Program-made: the position numbers and the translations under genes | Shown: positions 33,802 to 44,079 of the stretch, piece after piece | How positions within the stretch are numbered: position 1 is the stretch's first letter | Layout of the letters: the number at the start of each line of letters is the position of its first letter | The notes under the pieces: model-generated | Databases searched by the model: none | What the model was told of the DNA's origin: nothing | Seen by the model: the letters and a program-made list of their open reading frames with translations, nothing else | Origin: Salegentibacter sediminis | GTDB taxonomy: Bacteria; Bacteroidota; Bacteroidia; Flavobacteriales; Flavobacteriaceae | Assembly (NCBI RefSeq): GCF_002078605.1 | Contig: NZ_MSJR01000004.1 | Coordinates: 124,001 to 188,000, forward strand | DNA length: 64,000 bases | Direction of reading: 5' to 3'

Positions 33802-35064
33802 TCAATTTCCCCGAATTATTTGAACCGGATCTATATTTTTTGCCTTTTTTGAAGGAAAATAAGCGGCGATAAAGGTGCATAACAGGGCAAAAAAGAACCC
33901 GATTATATAATTGTTTGGATTATAATTGACAGGATAAGTAGTAATAGTTGGCAATGCTTCGGTTTCGAAGGCGACATTGTCAATCAGGTTAGACAATCCC
34001 AGGCCAAGTACAAGCCCCAGAATTCCTCCTGAAATTCCGATAAAAGCAGCCTGGCTCAGGAAAATCATTTGTACATCTGCCCCCGAAAAACCAATGGCCT
34101 TAAGAATAGCGATATCATTCATCTTTTCATAAATAAGCATGTTTTGGATATTATAGATTCCAAAACCAGCAACTATTAATAAGGTGATGGATACTGCATA
34201 AGTAATAAGATTCCTAACCTTGGTCCCGGTTTCAAACTGTGCATTTATTTCATTTATATCTACCGCAGAGACATTATATTTCTTTTCCATGACGCTGGCC
34301 AGGGCAGGGGCCCGGGCGATATCATTTAGCTTTATATTGATATCGGTGATATAATTTTCAGCCTCCCCCAAGATTCTTTGTACTGTTTTGAGGTTAGCGA
34401 AACTTTGTATGTCATCAATTTCGGCGATACCGCTTTGGTATATTCCGACCACCTTAAAATGAAACCTGTCTCCCCTGGCCGTACTTACCAGCACTTTTCT
34501 ACCCAGGGAAAGCGATAGTTTTTCGGCAATGCCCGAGCCCAGTAAGATTCCATTTTCGGTATTTTTTAAATCCAGGACACTACCTTCCGTAATATAATCC
34601 TGAATGTTGGAAAGTTTAGATTCCTTTATAATATCAACACCTGTTAAATTTCCGCCTAATTCAATGTTGCCTGACAGGTAGAAAATTTGAGCCTGTAATT
34701 GCGGGGTAGCACCCTGCACTTTTTCATTTTTTTCAAGATCATCGAGAATTGGCAATGCATTATGGATTTTCCTCTGGCCTTGCCTGGGTTTTATAGAATG
34801 AATGATGGGAAGGGCATCTTCAAAATCATTATAAAGCGCAATTGGTTGTTTTTCGCTGGGTTTTATTTCATTGTAGAGATGAATATGGGGTACCTGGTTT
34901 AACATGAGGTCATCCAGCATGGAATTAAGACCTGTCATAAAACTAACCAGAGTGATATAAGCCGCTATCCCAAAGGTCACTCCAATGGAAGCTGTGACAG
35001 TAGATTTCAGCTTAGTGAAAAGATGCGTCTTCGCAATTTCAAATATTACTTTCCAGGATCTCAT
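33802..35064 (-). CDS. ABC transporter permease, FtsX/MacB/DevC type
   Basis: 420 residues: first membrane helix at about 22-45, a large periplasmic MacB_PCD domain (about 50-270), then three helices in the C-terminal FtsX domain (about 275-410), starting at 'NLITYAVSITLLIVAGFG', and the motif 'ILKAIGFSG'. Uses periplasmic power strokes to move lipids, lipoproteins or peptides. It overlaps the adaptor gene by 4 nt. Confidence 0.94.
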   Translation of the reverse strand: MRSWKVIFEIAKTHLFTKLKSTVTASIGVTFGIAAYITLVSFMTGLNSMLDDLMLNQVPHIHLYNEIKPSEKQPIALYNDFEDALPIIHSIKPRQGQRKIHNALPILDDLEKNEKVQGATPQLQAQIFYLSGNIELGGNLTGVDIIKESKLSNIQDYITEGSVLDLKNTENGILLGSGIAEKLSLSLGRKVLVSTARGDRFHFKVVGIYQSGIAEIDDIQSFANLKTVQRILGEAENYITDINIKLNDIARAPALASVMEKKYNVSAVDINEINAQFETGTKVRNLITYAVSITLLIVAGFGIYNIQNMLIYEKMNDIAILKAIGFSGADVQMIFLSQAAFIGISGGILGLVLGLGLSNLIDNVAFETEALPTITTYPVNYNPNNYIIGFFFALLCTFIAAYFPSKKAKNIDPVQIIRGN

Positions 35065-36146
35065 TGGTCTGGTTTGTAAATGGTTTCATCTTCCCTGATC
35101 CCAGAAATAATTTCTATATGTTCCATATCCTGAAGTCCGGTAACAATCTTTTCCGGCCCGTCTTCAGTTAATACCTGGTTTTCATTTAGAAGAAACTCTT
35201 TAGGAATAACCAGCGCATCCTCTTTTTCGGCAATTATAATATTTGCCTCGCCCACCAGGCCCGGAAATAATTTTTGAGGTGGATTTTTTGAAAAAACGGC
35301 TTCCACCTTAAAGGTTTGGGTACGCTCATCCTTAGCCGGATATATTTTTTTAATATTAGCCTCGAAAACCCTGGTACCATAGGCATCTAATGTGACCAGG
35401 GTTTTCTGGCCTATTTCAACTTTTACGATGTCCATCTCATCCACCAGAAGCTCTATTACAAAATTATTTGCACTTCCAATAAGGGCCAATGGTTCTACGG
35501 TATTTACGATCTCCCCTGGTTCTTTATACAGGGCATAAACAAGACCTTTCATTTTGCTGGTGACGGTAAACTCTTCGGAATTAAATTCAGAAGACTTATA
35601 ATTGTTCAGGGCTTGCCTCACCTGGATCGATAAATCGTTTCTGGTACGCTCATATTCTTCCTTTAAAAGTTGAAGGTTATTACTGGATAGCTCATAGGCA
35701 AGCTTTCTGTTTTCATAATCCAGCTTAGAGCCAATGTTCTGCTCCCATAGTCTTTTTTGTCGCAGGTAATTCACCGAATCATTTCGCAGGTTTAACCTGG
35801 CCGACTGTATCTCTTTCTCCAGGGATTTCAGTATTGCTGAAGTTCCACTATAGTTATCGCGAGCTTGTTGATAACCCAGTTTCGCATTCTCCAGGTTTAA
35901 AGCGGGAGCGATATTTATGAGTTGAATGATAGGTGTATCAGCTTTTACCCGGTTACCTTCTTCAACAAGGTTCTTATCAAGTATTCCTAATACCGTTGCA
36001 TATGCCTGGTACAGACTATCCGGTTGAACAATGGCAGAGGAGTATACCGATTCTACCAATATCACCCTTTGCGGTATAATTTTTTCAGCCGGCTTAGAAC
36101 AGGAGATAAAAATCAGAAGTACGAAAATTATCAAAGCAGCTTTCAT
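35061..36146 (-). CDS. periplasmic adaptor lipoprotein (HlyD/MacA/DevB-like)
   Basis: 361 residues from the ATG at 36146 (the TTG 21 bp upstream is less likely). Signal MKAALIIFVLLIFISC gives a lipoprotein with Cys16. A lipoyl-like half motif ('EGNRVKADTPIIQL'), a coiled-coil hairpin (about 85-185), a second lipoyl half with beta-barrel ('MKGLVYALYKEPGEIV') and a membrane-proximal domain follow. The order adaptor-permease-ATPase equals DevBCA. No outer-membrane factor gene is adjacent, so a TolC-like partner elsewhere is needed. Confidence 0.92.
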   Translation of the reverse strand: MKAALIIFVLLIFISCSKPAEKIIPQRVILVESVYSSAIVQPDSLYQAYATVLGILDKNLVEEGNRVKADTPIIQLINIAPALNLENAKLGYQQARDNYSGTSAILKSLEKEIQSARLNLRNDSVNYLRQKRLWEQNIGSKLDYENRKLAYELSSNNLQLLKEEYERTRNDLSIQVRQALNNYKSSEFNSEEFTVTSKMKGLVYALYKEPGEIVNTVEPLALIGSANNFVIELLVDEMDIVKVEIGQKTLVTLDAYGTRVFEANIKKIYPAKDERTQTFKVEAVFSKNPPQKLFPGLVGEANIIIAEKEDALVIPKEFLLNENQVLTEDGPEKIVTGLQDMEHIEIISGIREDETIYKPDQ

Positions 36147-36330
36147 GGGGTAAAAGATCTTTCTCAAAGTAAACCAAAAATTTGCTTAAAAAATATGAGA
36201 AAAGTCATTGAAACCTACTCCTTTACAAGCCTGGTGGGTTAAAAGATTATAAGTAAATACCTTTAGTAATTGGAAAAAGACTGCTGTTCAATTGGTAGCC
36301 TGGAGGTGAATTTCAATTTGAGACAATAAA

Positions 36331-36358
36331 AAAGCCCTACACTTTCGTGCAGGGCTTT
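36331..36358 (-). terminator. terminator of the response regulator gene
   Basis: Stem AAAGCCCT/AGGGCTTT with an inner CAC/GTG stem across a mismatch, followed on the minus strand by a T run. It resembles the hairpins at 43169 and 43322. Confidence 0.75.
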
Positions 36359-36462
36359 CTTTTATTAGGGCTGAAAAAACACAAACCCTTTGTATAAATA
36401 CCTGTTGATATTTGTTTTAGGATTATAAATATTGAGAAAACCTTTTTTTGAAATCAACCGGG

Positions 36463-36840
36463 TTAATTCTGAAAATCCTTCGTTTTCTCTATGGTAGCCT
36501 TAATACTTTTTATAAAGCTGTCAACTTCAAAAGGTTTGGCGATAAAATTATTAGCTCCGGCAGCGATACAGGTTTCTTTGGCGCCATCAAGTCCAGACAT
36601 CATAAGAATAGGGATGTTGGAAACACCTTGAGTATTTCTTATCGCTTCACAGACTTGGGTTCCATCCATCACCTTCAATAATTTATCCATTATTACCAGG
36701 TCAAAACTTTCTTCCAGAAGCGTTTCAACCGTTTTATTAGGCTCCCTTAATAGTTTTATTTCATACCCATTCATTTCCAATTGGTCATTGAGTATTAGCC
36801 CCAGGTGATAATCGTCTTCAACAAGTAAAAGTTTATTCAT
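36463..36840 (-). CDS. single-domain response regulator
   Basis: 125-residue receiver with no output domain. Acidic pocket E8-D9-D10 ('LVEDDYH'), phospho-acceptor D52 in 'LVIMDKLLKVMDG' (Lys follows the Asp where most receivers have an apolar residue) and the Lys in 'FIAKPF'. Divergent from the poly-HAMP hybrid kinase gene 300 bp away. Probably a phosphorelay intermediate or allosteric partner of that kinase; this pairing is inferred from position only. Confidence 0.9.
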   Translation of the reverse strand: MNKLLLVEDDYHLGLILNDQLEMNGYEIKLLREPNKTVETLLEESFDLVIMDKLLKVMDGTQVCEAIRNTQGVSNIPILMMSGLDGAKETCIAAGANNFIAKPFEVDSFIKSIKATIEKTKDFQN

Positions 36841-37142
36841 TTTAATTTATTTTTCAAATTGATGATTTATTTCTGACATGTAACCATTTCTCTTTTCATC
36901 CTTAGGCACTATAATTATTTCTATTGGAAATTTCATTAAGTGCAAACAGCATAATTTTTATGATATATAGCTTTTTCGCTTGCCAAAAATAGTTTTAGAA
37001 TTATAGCTTCATCTATTTTTCACATAATTTTCACATAATAATTAGATATAAAGCCCTTTTTTTACCCTCGATTTATTTAGCAAATATTAATATTTATTTC
37101 ACATTTGTTTAGTCTAGCTAATTTATAAACCTACCAATCGAA
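36841..37142. other. 302-bp AT-rich divergent regulatory region
   Basis: No gene. It must hold the promoters for the lone receiver (minus) and the giant kinase (plus). Long A/T tracts and a repeated 'tttcaca' (near 37015-37030 and 37097) are seen, but no full TTTG/TAnnTTTG pair at a good distance. Confidence 0.4.
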
Positions 37143-40100
37143 ATGTCAAAAAAGACCCCTTCCCCAAAATCGAGTATTAAAACTTCATCTCAGAAAAAAG
37201 CTCCAACAAAACGCCGAATGGTAAAAAAGTCCAAAAGGGTAGCCGATGAAGATATGTTCAAGGATAACGATTATATGCATGAACAGTTGGACAGACTGAT
37301 ATTTGCTCTGGAGGCATTTAGGGAAGGGGATATCTCTGTTAGGCTGTCTAAGGAACGAAATGATAAGTTCGCAGATGTAGCCGAGGCTTACAATACTATG
37401 GTTGAAATGATTGGGGGTGTAAGTACAGAAGTATCGCGTATATCCCGTGTGGGAGGTATTGAAGGTAACCTGGATGCCAGGGCAGAGTTTAAAGCTTCCA
37501 CCGGGGTATGGAAGGACATGATCGACAACATCAACATTCTTATTGAAGCAATAGCCAAACCTGTACTTGAAGTAAGCAGGATTCTTAACAGTATAGCAGC
37601 AGGAAAACTGGATGATAAATTTAGTCTGACGGTAACCGGTGACTTTCGGGCAATGGCCGATGTAATAAACCGAACCTTAGGAAGCCTGAATATTTTTGCC
37701 GAACAGGTAACCCTGGTAGCCCGGGAGGTGGGTGTTGAAGGAAAATTGGGAGGACAGGCAAGTGTGCCTAATGTTTCAGGAACCTGGAAAGATCTTACCG
37801 ATAATGTGAACCATATGGCGAGTAACCTGACGGAGCAGGTACGGGAAATTGCAAGGGTAACCACAGCGGTTGCCGATGGAGATCTTTCAAGAAAAATTAC
37901 AGAAGAAGGAAAAGGAGGGGAAGTACTTGGTTTATCCACTACCATAAACAGGATGGTGGATTCCCTAAACATCTTTGCCGCAGAGGTTACCAATGTGGCC
38001 CGGGAAGTGGGGGTAGAAGGAAAATTAGGAGGACAGGCAGATGTGCCGGATGTTGCAGGAACCTGGAAGGACCTTACGGTTAATGTGAACACCATGGCAT
38101 CTAATCTTACAGCACAGGTGCGGGAGATCGCTGGAGTAGCCACCTCGGTTGCTAACGGTGACCTTTCAAAAAAAATATCTATTACCGTAAAAGGGGAGAT
38201 AGCAGAATTAAAGGATACTATTAACCAAATGGTGGATTCCCTCAATATTTTCTCCGATGAAGTAACTCGTGTGGCGCGGGAAGTAGGTACTGAAGGTAAG
38301 CTGGGAGGACAAGCTACTGTACCCGATGTTGCCGGCACCTGGAAAGACCTTACAGATAATGTGAATACAATGGCAAGTAACCTGACCAATCAGGTGAGAG
38401 AGATAGCCTCTGTAACCACGGCGGTTGCGCAGGGAGACCTTTCACAAAAAATTTCAGAACAGGGAAAAGGGGGAGAAGTATTAGTTCTTTCCAACACCAT
38501 TAACAGCATGGTGGACTCTTTAACCTTATTTGCCGCTGAGGTAACCCGGGTGGCTCGTGAAGTGGGGACCGAAGGTAAACTGGGAGGCCAGGCAACGGTA
38601 CCAACGGCAGCCGGGACCTGGAAAGACCTTACTGATAATGTTAATATCATGGTTAGCAATGTGACTACCCAGGTTCGGGAAATAGCAAATGTAGCTACCG
38701 CGGTAGCAGATGGGGATCTTTCCCAAAAGATTACCATTGATGTAAAAGGAGAAATTGCAGAACTTAAAGATACCATTAATCAAATGGTGGTTTCCCTTAA
38801 CATTTTCTCTGATGAGGTAACACGGGTTGCCCGTGAGGTAGGGACAGAAGGAATTCTTGGAGGTCAGGCGGAGGTGCCTGATGTTGCAGGAACCTGGAAA
38901 GACCTTACCGATAATGTGAATTATATGGCTTCCAACCTTACCACCCAGGTGCGGGAGATTGCAAATGTGGCAACCGCGGTAGCAAAAGGGGATCTGGCAC
39001 AAAAAATCGCCATTGAAGCTAAGGGAGAAATAGCAGAATTAAAAGAAACCATCAACACCATGGTGGATTCCCTGAATATTTTCTCTGATGAGGTAACGCG
39101 TGTTGCCAGAGAAGTAGGAACCGAAGGTATTCTGGGTGGCCAGGCCGAAGTACCTAATGTCGGTGGTGCCTGGCTGGAACTTACCGAAAACGTAAATACC
39201 ATGGCATCAAACCTTACCACTCAGGTGAGGGAAATTGCTTCGGTAACTAAAGCGGTGGCGAATGGAGATTTATCCAAAAAGATTTCTGAAGAGGAAAAAG
39301 GGGGAGAAGTACTGGAGCTCTCTACGATAATCAATACGATGGTAGATTCCCTGAACATACTTTCTAACGAGGTAACACGGGTTGCCCGTGAAGTAGGTAC
39401 TGAAGGAATGCTGGGAGGTCAGGCGGAGGTTCCGAATGTGGCTGGTGCCTGGTTGGATCTTACCGATAATGTGAATACGATGGCCAGTAACCTTACCAGT
39501 CAGGTGAGGGAGATTGCAAATGTTGCAACAGCGGTGGCCGACGGTGATCTTTCACAAAAAATATCTATTGATGTAAAAGGAGAGATAGCCGAATTAAAAG
39601 ATACTATTAACCAGATGGTGGACTCGCTGAATGTCTTTGCCGCGGAAGTTACCCGGGTGGCACGGGAAGTGGGAACAGAAGGTATGCTTGGAGGCCAGGC
39701 AAAAGTGCCTAATGTGGCAGGTACCTGGAAAGGTTTGACTGACAATGTAAATACAATGGCTAGTAATTTGACCACCCAGGTACGAGAGATCGCCTCGGTA
39801 ACAACCGCCGTGGCCCACGGGGATCTTTCACAGAAAATTTCAGAACAGGGGAAAGGGGGTGAGGTATTAGAACTTTCTACCACCATTAATATCATGGTTG
39901 ATGCGCTTAACATATTTGCTGATGAGGTAACCAATGTTGCTCGTGAAGTGGGAACCGAAGGTATCCTTGGTGGCCAGGCCGAAGTACCCAATGTGGCCGG
40001 TTCGTGGAAGGATCTTACCGAGAATGTAAACCAGATGGCGAGTAATCTAACTTCCCAGGTACGGGATATCGCCGGTGTATCAACGGCACTTGCCAGGGGT

Positions 40101-43082
40101 GATTTCTCCAGGAAGATTGATGTGGAAGTTAAGGGTGAAGTTCAGGAGCTTAAGAATAACATAAATGCGATGGTTGATAGTTTCACCACTATTGTAAAGG
40201 CCGCCAATACTATAGCAGAAGGAAACTTTGCCATTGAGATGCCACTGCGAAGTGAAGCCGATCAACTCGGTATCGCTCTTAATACAATGACCGAGAACCT
40301 AAAACGAATATCTGAAGAAAATGAAAATGAAGCCTGGATTAAAACCGGCCAGGCAGGGCTTAACGACAGGATGCGTGGGGAACAAGACCTGTTGACCCTG
40401 TCTAAAAATATTATTTCCTACCTAACTAAATACCTCGACGGTCATGTGGGAGTAATTTATTTGGCTGAATCTGATAAAGATAAGAAACAATTGAGAATGA
40501 CTGGCTCTTATGCCTTTACCCGCCGAAAATCTCTTAAAACCACTTTTGATTTTGGAGAAGGTCTTGTGGGACAAGCCGCTCTGGAGAAAGAAGCGATCGT
40601 ACTTTCTGGTATTCCTTCAGATTATATAAGTGTATCTTCTGGTTTGGGGGAGAAAAAACCCCAGAATATCCTTGTTCAGCCATTTCTTATCGATGGGGAA
40701 GTAAAAGGAGTGATCGAAATTGGTTCCTTCAAGTCTTTTAATGATAATCAGCTGGAATTGGTTCGATCTGTCGGTGAGAATATAGCTATTACCACAAACG
40801 TTTCCCTGGATAGGGAAAAAATGAGAGATCTGCTGGAAGAATCACAGCGACAATCTGAAGAGTTGTTGAACCAACAGGAAAAGCTAAAGATCCAGAGTAA
40901 GGAATTACAAATGGCCAATGAGGATCTTGAATCAAAGACCAAAGATTTGGAAATGCAGAAAGAAGATCTGCAATTCAGCAGGGTAGAAGTAGAACGTAAA
41001 GCAAAAGAATTGGAGCTTGCCAGTAAATATAAATCAGAATTTCTGGCCAATATGTCTCATGAATTGCGAACCCCCTTGAATAGTCTATTGATCCTCTCTA
41101 AAGATCTAAGCGATAATAGAAAAGGGAATTTGTTTAAGGATCAGCAGAAATCTGCCAGTATTATTTATGAAGGAGGCTTAAGCCTGCTAAACCTTATTAA
41201 CGATATTCTGGATCTCTCCAAAGTAGAGGCTGGAAAACTACAAATCCATCCCGAAGAAGTTCTTGTAGAGAACCTTATAAATAACCTGCAAAACCAGTTC
41301 GAGCCTCTGGCTAAATCAAAAAAGTTGAATTTCACCATTCAAACTAAGGCCAATTCACCTAACAAGATTATAACCGACGGGCAACGCCTGGAACAAATCA
41401 TTAAGAATCTTATTTCAAATGCAATTAAATTCACTGAAAAAGGTTCGGTAAAGGTTTCGATTGGTAAACCTGATGCAAAGGTTACTTTCAGGGAAATTAC
41501 CCTGTCAAGATCAGAGGTTTTGGAAATTTCAGTAAAAGATAGTGGAATTGGAATCCCTGAAGCAAAACTGTTAATGATTTTTGAAGCTTTTCAGCAGGCA
41601 GAAGGTGGTACCAGCCGTCAGTATGGAGGTACAGGCTTAGGATTAACTATTTCAAGGGAATTGTCACGATTATTAGGGGGTGAAATCCATATAGAAAGCA
41701 CCGAATCAAAAGGTAGTGTCTTTACGGTATATATCCCTATAGACCTTACCAGTGCCCCAATAAAAGAAAAAGACGATGCTATTTCCTCCTATAGCGAACC
41801 AAAATTTGATGAATCTTCAAATAATAAAGCCCTGGAAATGGCCGATAATAAATCGGCAGATATTTTAGAGGCCTTTATCCCAGATGACAGGGAAAATTTA
41901 AAAGTTAATGAATACTCGTTATTAATTATCAATAATGATAAAGCTTTTGGTCGAACAGTAAAGAAAATTGTCCAGGAGTATGACTATAAGTTACTTTTTG
42001 CAAGAGATGGAAAAGAAGGAATGAAACTGGCCGCAAAATTTAAACCCAATGGGATAATATTAAATGAGCTATTACCGGATATGAAAGGGCTTATCGTTTT
42101 GGACCATTTGAAATTTAATTTAAAAACCAGACATATACCAGTATATTTTATGGCAGAAGATGACAAAAGTCGGGAGGTACTTTGTAAAGGTGCAATGGGC
42201 TTTGGTCTAAAGCCTGTTTCCTCAATGGATATTAAAAATGCCATGGAAAAGATGGAGCAATTACATAACTCCCTTGAAAGAGATCTTCTGATTATTGAAG
42301 ATGATGAAGCCACTATAAAGGCGGTTAAGAGTATTCTGGAGAATAAAGAGGTGAAAATTTCAACTGCTGCTACCGGAAAGGATGCTTTAGAAATGCTGAA
42401 ATCAAAAAGCTTTACCTGTATTATTCTTGACCTTAATTTACCAGACATTACCGGATTTGAGGTGCTAAAAAAGCTGAAATCAAATCCGAAAGCATATAAT
42501 ACGCCTGTAATTGTATATACCGGGAGAGAACTTACTAAAACGGAAGAAAAAGAATTGTACAAATTTACCGATAGTGTCTTAATTAAGGGAGCTTCTACGC
42601 CAGAGGTGCTTCTGGATGAGGTTTCTTTATTTATACATTTTGACGAAAGTAAGCTTTCAAGCCGGCAAAAAAAGATAATGACCGATATCCACAATCCAAA
42701 ACATCTTCTAAAAGATAAAAAAGTACTGCTGGTAGATGACGACAAACGTAATTCCTATGCGCTTTCCAAAGCCCTGATTGATTCCGGAATGAAGGTGATT
42801 GTGGCAGAGAACGGTAAAATAGCCACTGAAAAGTTAGAGCAGGAAAAAGATATCGATATTGTGTTGATGGATGTAATGATGCCGGTAATGGACGGTTACG
42901 AGGCTACAACCAAAATCAGAGAAAATCCTGACTATAATAATTTACCTATAATTTCATTAACGGCTAAAGCCATGCCTGAAGATAAAGCTAAAAGCCTGGA
43001 GGCAGGTGCCAATGATTACCTTACAAAACCTGTCAATATTGAAAAATTATTAAATATAGTGCAGTTATGGTTACATCAATGA
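37143..43082 (+). CDS. soluble poly-HAMP hybrid histidine kinase with GAF and three receivers
   Basis: 1979 residues, no signal peptide or membrane helix, so a cytoplasmic sensor like fungal group III (Nik1/Os1) kinases. Order: basic N-terminus; a divergent HAMP block (about 50-190); nine repeats of 92-93 residues marked by 'VAREVGxEGxLGGQA' up to about 1050; GAF (about 1080-1220); coiled coil rich in Lys, Glu and Gln (1220-1300); HisKA with H1306 ('MSHELRTP'); HATPase ('[10 protein letters not shown]' near 1500); REC1 (about 1590-1705), REC2 (D1763, 'ILDLNLPD') and REC3 (D1910, '[11 protein letters not shown]'). REC1 has Asn (N1641) at the phospho-site and is probably inactive. Repeat linkers alternate between two types. 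Likely senses osmotic or cytoplasmic stress; the signal is unknown. Confidence 0.95.
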   Translation: MSKKTPSPKSSIKTSSQKKAPTKRRMVKKSKRVADEDMFKDNDYMHEQLDRLIFALEAFREGDISVRLSKERNDKFADVAEAYNTMVEMIGGVSTEVSRISRVGGIEGNLDARAEFKASTGVWKDMIDNINILIEAIAKPVLEVSRILNSIAAGKLDDKFSLTVTGDFRAMADVINRTLGSLNIFAEQVTLVAREVGVEGKLGGQASVPNVSGTWKDLTDNVNHMASNLTEQVREIARVTTAVADGDLSRKITEEGKGGEVLGLSTTINRMVDSLNIFAAEVTNVAREVGVEGKLGGQADVPDVAGTWKDLTVNVNTMASNLTAQVREIAGVATSVANGDLSKKISITVKGEIAELKDTINQMVDSLNIFSDEVTRVAREVGTEGKLGGQATVPDVAGTWKDLTDNVNTMASNLTNQVREIASVTTAVAQGDLSQKISEQGKGGEVLVLSNTINSMVDSLTLFAAEVTRVAREVGTEGKLGGQATVPTAAGTWKDLTDNVNIMVSNVTTQVREIANVATAVADGDLSQKITIDVKGEIAELKDTINQMVVSLNIFSDEVTRVAREVGTEGILGGQAEVPDVAGTWKDLTDNVNYMASNLTTQVREIANVATAVAKGDLAQKIAIEAKGEIAELKETINTMVDSLNIFSDEVTRVAREVGTEGILGGQAEVPNVGGAWLELTENVNTMASNLTTQVREIASVTKAVANGDLSKKISEEEKGGEVLELSTIINTMVDSLNILSNEVTRVAREVGTEGMLGGQAEVPNVAGAWLDLTDNVNTMASNLTSQVREIANVATAVADGDLSQKISIDVKGEIAELKDTINQMVDSLNVFAAEVTRVAREVGTEGMLGGQAKVPNVAGTWKGLTDNVNTMASNLTTQVREIASVTTAVAHGDLSQKISEQGKGGEVLELSTTINIMVDALNIFADEVTNVAREVGTEGILGGQAEVPNVAGSWKDLTENVNQMASNLTSQVRDIAGVSTALARGDFSRKIDVEVKGEVQELKNNINAMVDSFTTIVKAANTIAEGNFAIEMPLRSEADQLGIALNTMTENLKRISEENENEAWIKTGQAGLNDRMRGEQDLLTLSKNIISYLTKYLDGHVGVIYLAESDKDKKQLRMTGSYAFTRRKSLKTTFDFGEGLVGQAALEKEAIVLSGIPSDYISVSSGLGEKKPQNILVQPFLIDGEVKGVIEIGSFKSFNDNQLELVRSVGENIAITTNVSLDREKMRDLLEESQRQSEELLNQQEKLKIQSKELQMANEDLESKTKDLEMQKEDLQFSRVEVERKAKELELASKYKSEFLANMSHELRTPLNSLLILSKDLSDNRKGNLFKDQQKSASIIYEGGLSLLNLINDILDLSKVEAGKLQIHPEEVLVENLINNLQNQFEPLAKSKKLNFTIQTKANSPNKIITDGQRLEQIIKNLISNAIKFTEKGSVKVSIGKPDAKVTFREITLSRSEVLEISVKDSGIGIPEAKLLMIFEAFQQAEGGTSRQYGGTGLGLTISRELSRLLGGEIHIESTESKGSVFTVYIPIDLTSAPIKEKDDAISSYSEPKFDESSNNKALEMADNKSADILEAFIPDDRENLKVNEYSLLIINNDKAFGRTVKKIVQEYDYKLLFARDGKEGMKLAAKFKPNGIILNELLPDMKGLIVLDHLKFNLKTRHIPVYFMAEDDKSREVLCKGAMGFGLKPVSSMDIKNAMEKMEQLHNSLERDLLIIEDDEATIKAVKSILENKEVKISTAATGKDALEMLKSKSFTCIILDLNLPDITGFEVLKKLKSNPKAYNTPVIVYTGRELTKTEEKELYKFTDSVLIKGASTPEVLLDEVSLFIHFDESKLSSRQKKIMTDIHNPKHLLKDKKVLLVDDDKRNSYALSKALIDSGMKVIVAENGKIATEKLEQEKDIDIVLMDVMMPVMDGYEATTKIRENPDYNNLPIISLTAKAMPEDKAKSLEAGANDYLTKPVNIEKLLNIVQLWLHQ
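37740..40140 (+). repeat. nine in-gene tandem repeats of 276/279 bp
   Basis: Repeat landmarks (the Gly codon of 'EG') fall at 37740, 38019, 38295, 38574, 38850, 39126, 39405, 39681 and 39960: steps 279, 276, 279, 276, 276, 279, 276, 279. The 279-bp steps carry a 'GKGGEVL' type linker and the 276-bp steps a 'VKGEIAEL' type. DNA similarity is high enough to risk misassembly or recombination. Confidence 0.9.
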
Positions 43083-43168
43083 TTTAAAGTAGGATATAAG
43101 CCTTTTTTAATTTTTCTCTACTTTTCGGTAGGCTAAATGAAGAAGTCTCCACAAGAATGAAATTAAAG

Positions 43169-43197
43169 AACCCTACACTACGGTGGAGGGTTTTTTT
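43169..43197 (+). terminator. terminator of the hybrid kinase gene
   Basis: Stem AACCCT/AGGGTT plus inner CAC/GTG, then seven T. Confidence 0.8.
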
Positions 43198-43284
43198 ATG
43201 AGGGTGGCAGAGTTACCTCTCTACGGCCGGTGATCCTGAAAGGGGAAGTGACAAAGAAAAGCCCACAGGCTAACGCCTGCCCGG

Positions 43285-43327
43285 TTTTTTGTTGCTCCTG
43301 CGGCTTTCGCCTTGAAGCAACAAAAAA
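43285..43327. repeat. nested inverted repeat downstream of tRNA-Pro
   Basis: Arms 43285-43296 and 43316-43327 are complementary over 12 bp (TTTTTTGTTGCT), with an inner GGC-tttc-GCC hairpin in the loop. It adjoins a further small hairpin (43266-43279) and overlaps the tRNA terminator. Possibly a second terminator or a palindromic element. Confidence 0.5.
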
Positions 43328-43354
43328 GCCCCACACATTCCGTGCAGGGCTTTT
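43322..43354 (-). terminator. terminator of tRNA-Pro
   Basis: AAAAGCCC/GGGCTTTT stem with an inner CAC/GTG, five bases from the tRNA 3' end. Confidence 0.7.
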
Positions 43355-43359
43355 CTTTG

Positions 43360-43434
43360 TCGGGGTGGCAGGATTCGAACCTGCGGCCTCCTGCTCCCAA
43401 AGCAGGCGCGATAACCGGGCTACGCTACACCCCG
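43360..43434 (-). tRNA. tRNA-Pro (anticodon TGG)
   Basis: Minus-strand cloverleaf: acceptor CGGGGTG with CACCCCG, anticodon arm CCTGC-TTTGGGA-GCAGG with TGG, T arm GCAGG-TTCGAAT-CCTGC, discriminator A, no encoded CCA. No TAnnTTTG promoter is visible directly upstream, so it may be transcribed with tRNA-Ser 257 bp upstream. Confidence 0.97.
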
Positions 43435-43538
43435 AGGTTACAGCTTGCGCTGTAGTTCATTATTTCAAGTTTTTGGTTCATGGTCACTTTTAAAGGTAGA
43501 CCGGGAACCGGGCGGAGTCTATCCTGACGAAGGTCAGG

Positions 43539-43575
43539 GCTACACCCCGTAGCTTGATAGCTTGCGCTATCGTTT
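43539..43575 (-). other. partial copy of the tRNA-Pro 5' end and its flank
   Basis: The 11 bases CGGGGTGTAGC that begin tRNA-Pro recur at 43539-43549 (minus), followed by a flank ('agcttgcgct') like the one beside the tRNA. The rest of the tRNA is absent, so it is a fragment, not a gene. Confidence 0.4.
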
Positions 43576-43691
43576 TAATTTTTAGCCTTTTCCGTTCCAA
43601 AATACACTGAAGCAGTCGGGAAGCGGAGGAAATCTATCCCTGTCTTTTCTATTGAAAAGGAGAATAAATAATCCACAGACTAAAAATCTTG

Positions 43692-43774
43692 CGGAGAGAC
43701 CGGGATTCGAACCCGGGCATCCAAAAAGGATGACAGCTTAGCAGGCTGCTGCATTACCACTCTGCCACCTCTCC
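43692..43774 (-). tRNA. tRNA-Ser (anticodon GCT)
   Basis: Class II tRNA with a long variable arm on the minus strand: acceptor GGAGAGG with TCTCTCC (one G-T), anticodon loop CTGCTAA with GCT, variable stem CATCC-ttttt-GGATG, T arm CCGGG-TTCGAAT-CCCGG, discriminator G. Reads AGC/AGT. Promoter at 43809-43840. Confidence 0.97.
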
Positions 43775-43808
43775 AATATTTATGAACGTTGCAATTATTT
43801 TGCGGTTG

Positions 43809-43840
43809 CAAATGTAACTTTTACTTAGGTAGCTTCCAAA
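43809..43840 (-). promoter_or_regulatory. promoter of tRNA-Ser
   Basis: TTTG (43837-43840), 20 nt, TACATTTG (43809-43816) on the minus strand, followed by CAACCGCAAAA as at tRNA-Arg. Confidence 0.6.
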
Positions 43841-44051
43841 CTTTTTATGGCTAAAACAAGCATTAAAAATAAAGGATTTTATTAATCACTTTTGCATCAG
43901 AATTTTAACCAAAAAAAAATTTTTAATTTTATAAGCCTCCTTTAATATTTCCAAAGGAGAGATCTGCCGTGATGGTAATATACAGGCGAATATTTTGTTG
44001 AATCGTCAAATCAGACTAGGCAAAAGCCGTCAAAAAGCTTATATTTAATTT

Positions 44052-44079
44052 TTTGAATTTTCCCATACAAATAGCCTTG
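44052..44079 (+). promoter_or_regulatory. promoter of the hot-dog/glycosyltransferase genes
   Basis: TTTG (44052-44055), 16 nt, TAGCCTTG (44072-44079), one mismatch to consensus; about 30 nt of leader before the ATG at 44118. Confidence 0.45.

Noticed and set aside
37388-40265. Long minus-strand open frames (up to 333 codons) opposite the HAMP repeats
   Set aside because: They repeat with the same period as the sense gene and encode low-complexity Ser/Thr-rich sequence; they are shadows of the repeated sense codons.
41984-42745. 253-codon minus-strand frame opposite the receiver domains
   Set aside because: The sense strand carries clear REC motifs; the antisense frame is Ser/Phe-rich with no domain.
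43230-43493. 87-codon + strand gene overlapping tRNA-Pro
   Set aside because: It runs across hairpins and the antisense of the tRNA; no start signal or domain.
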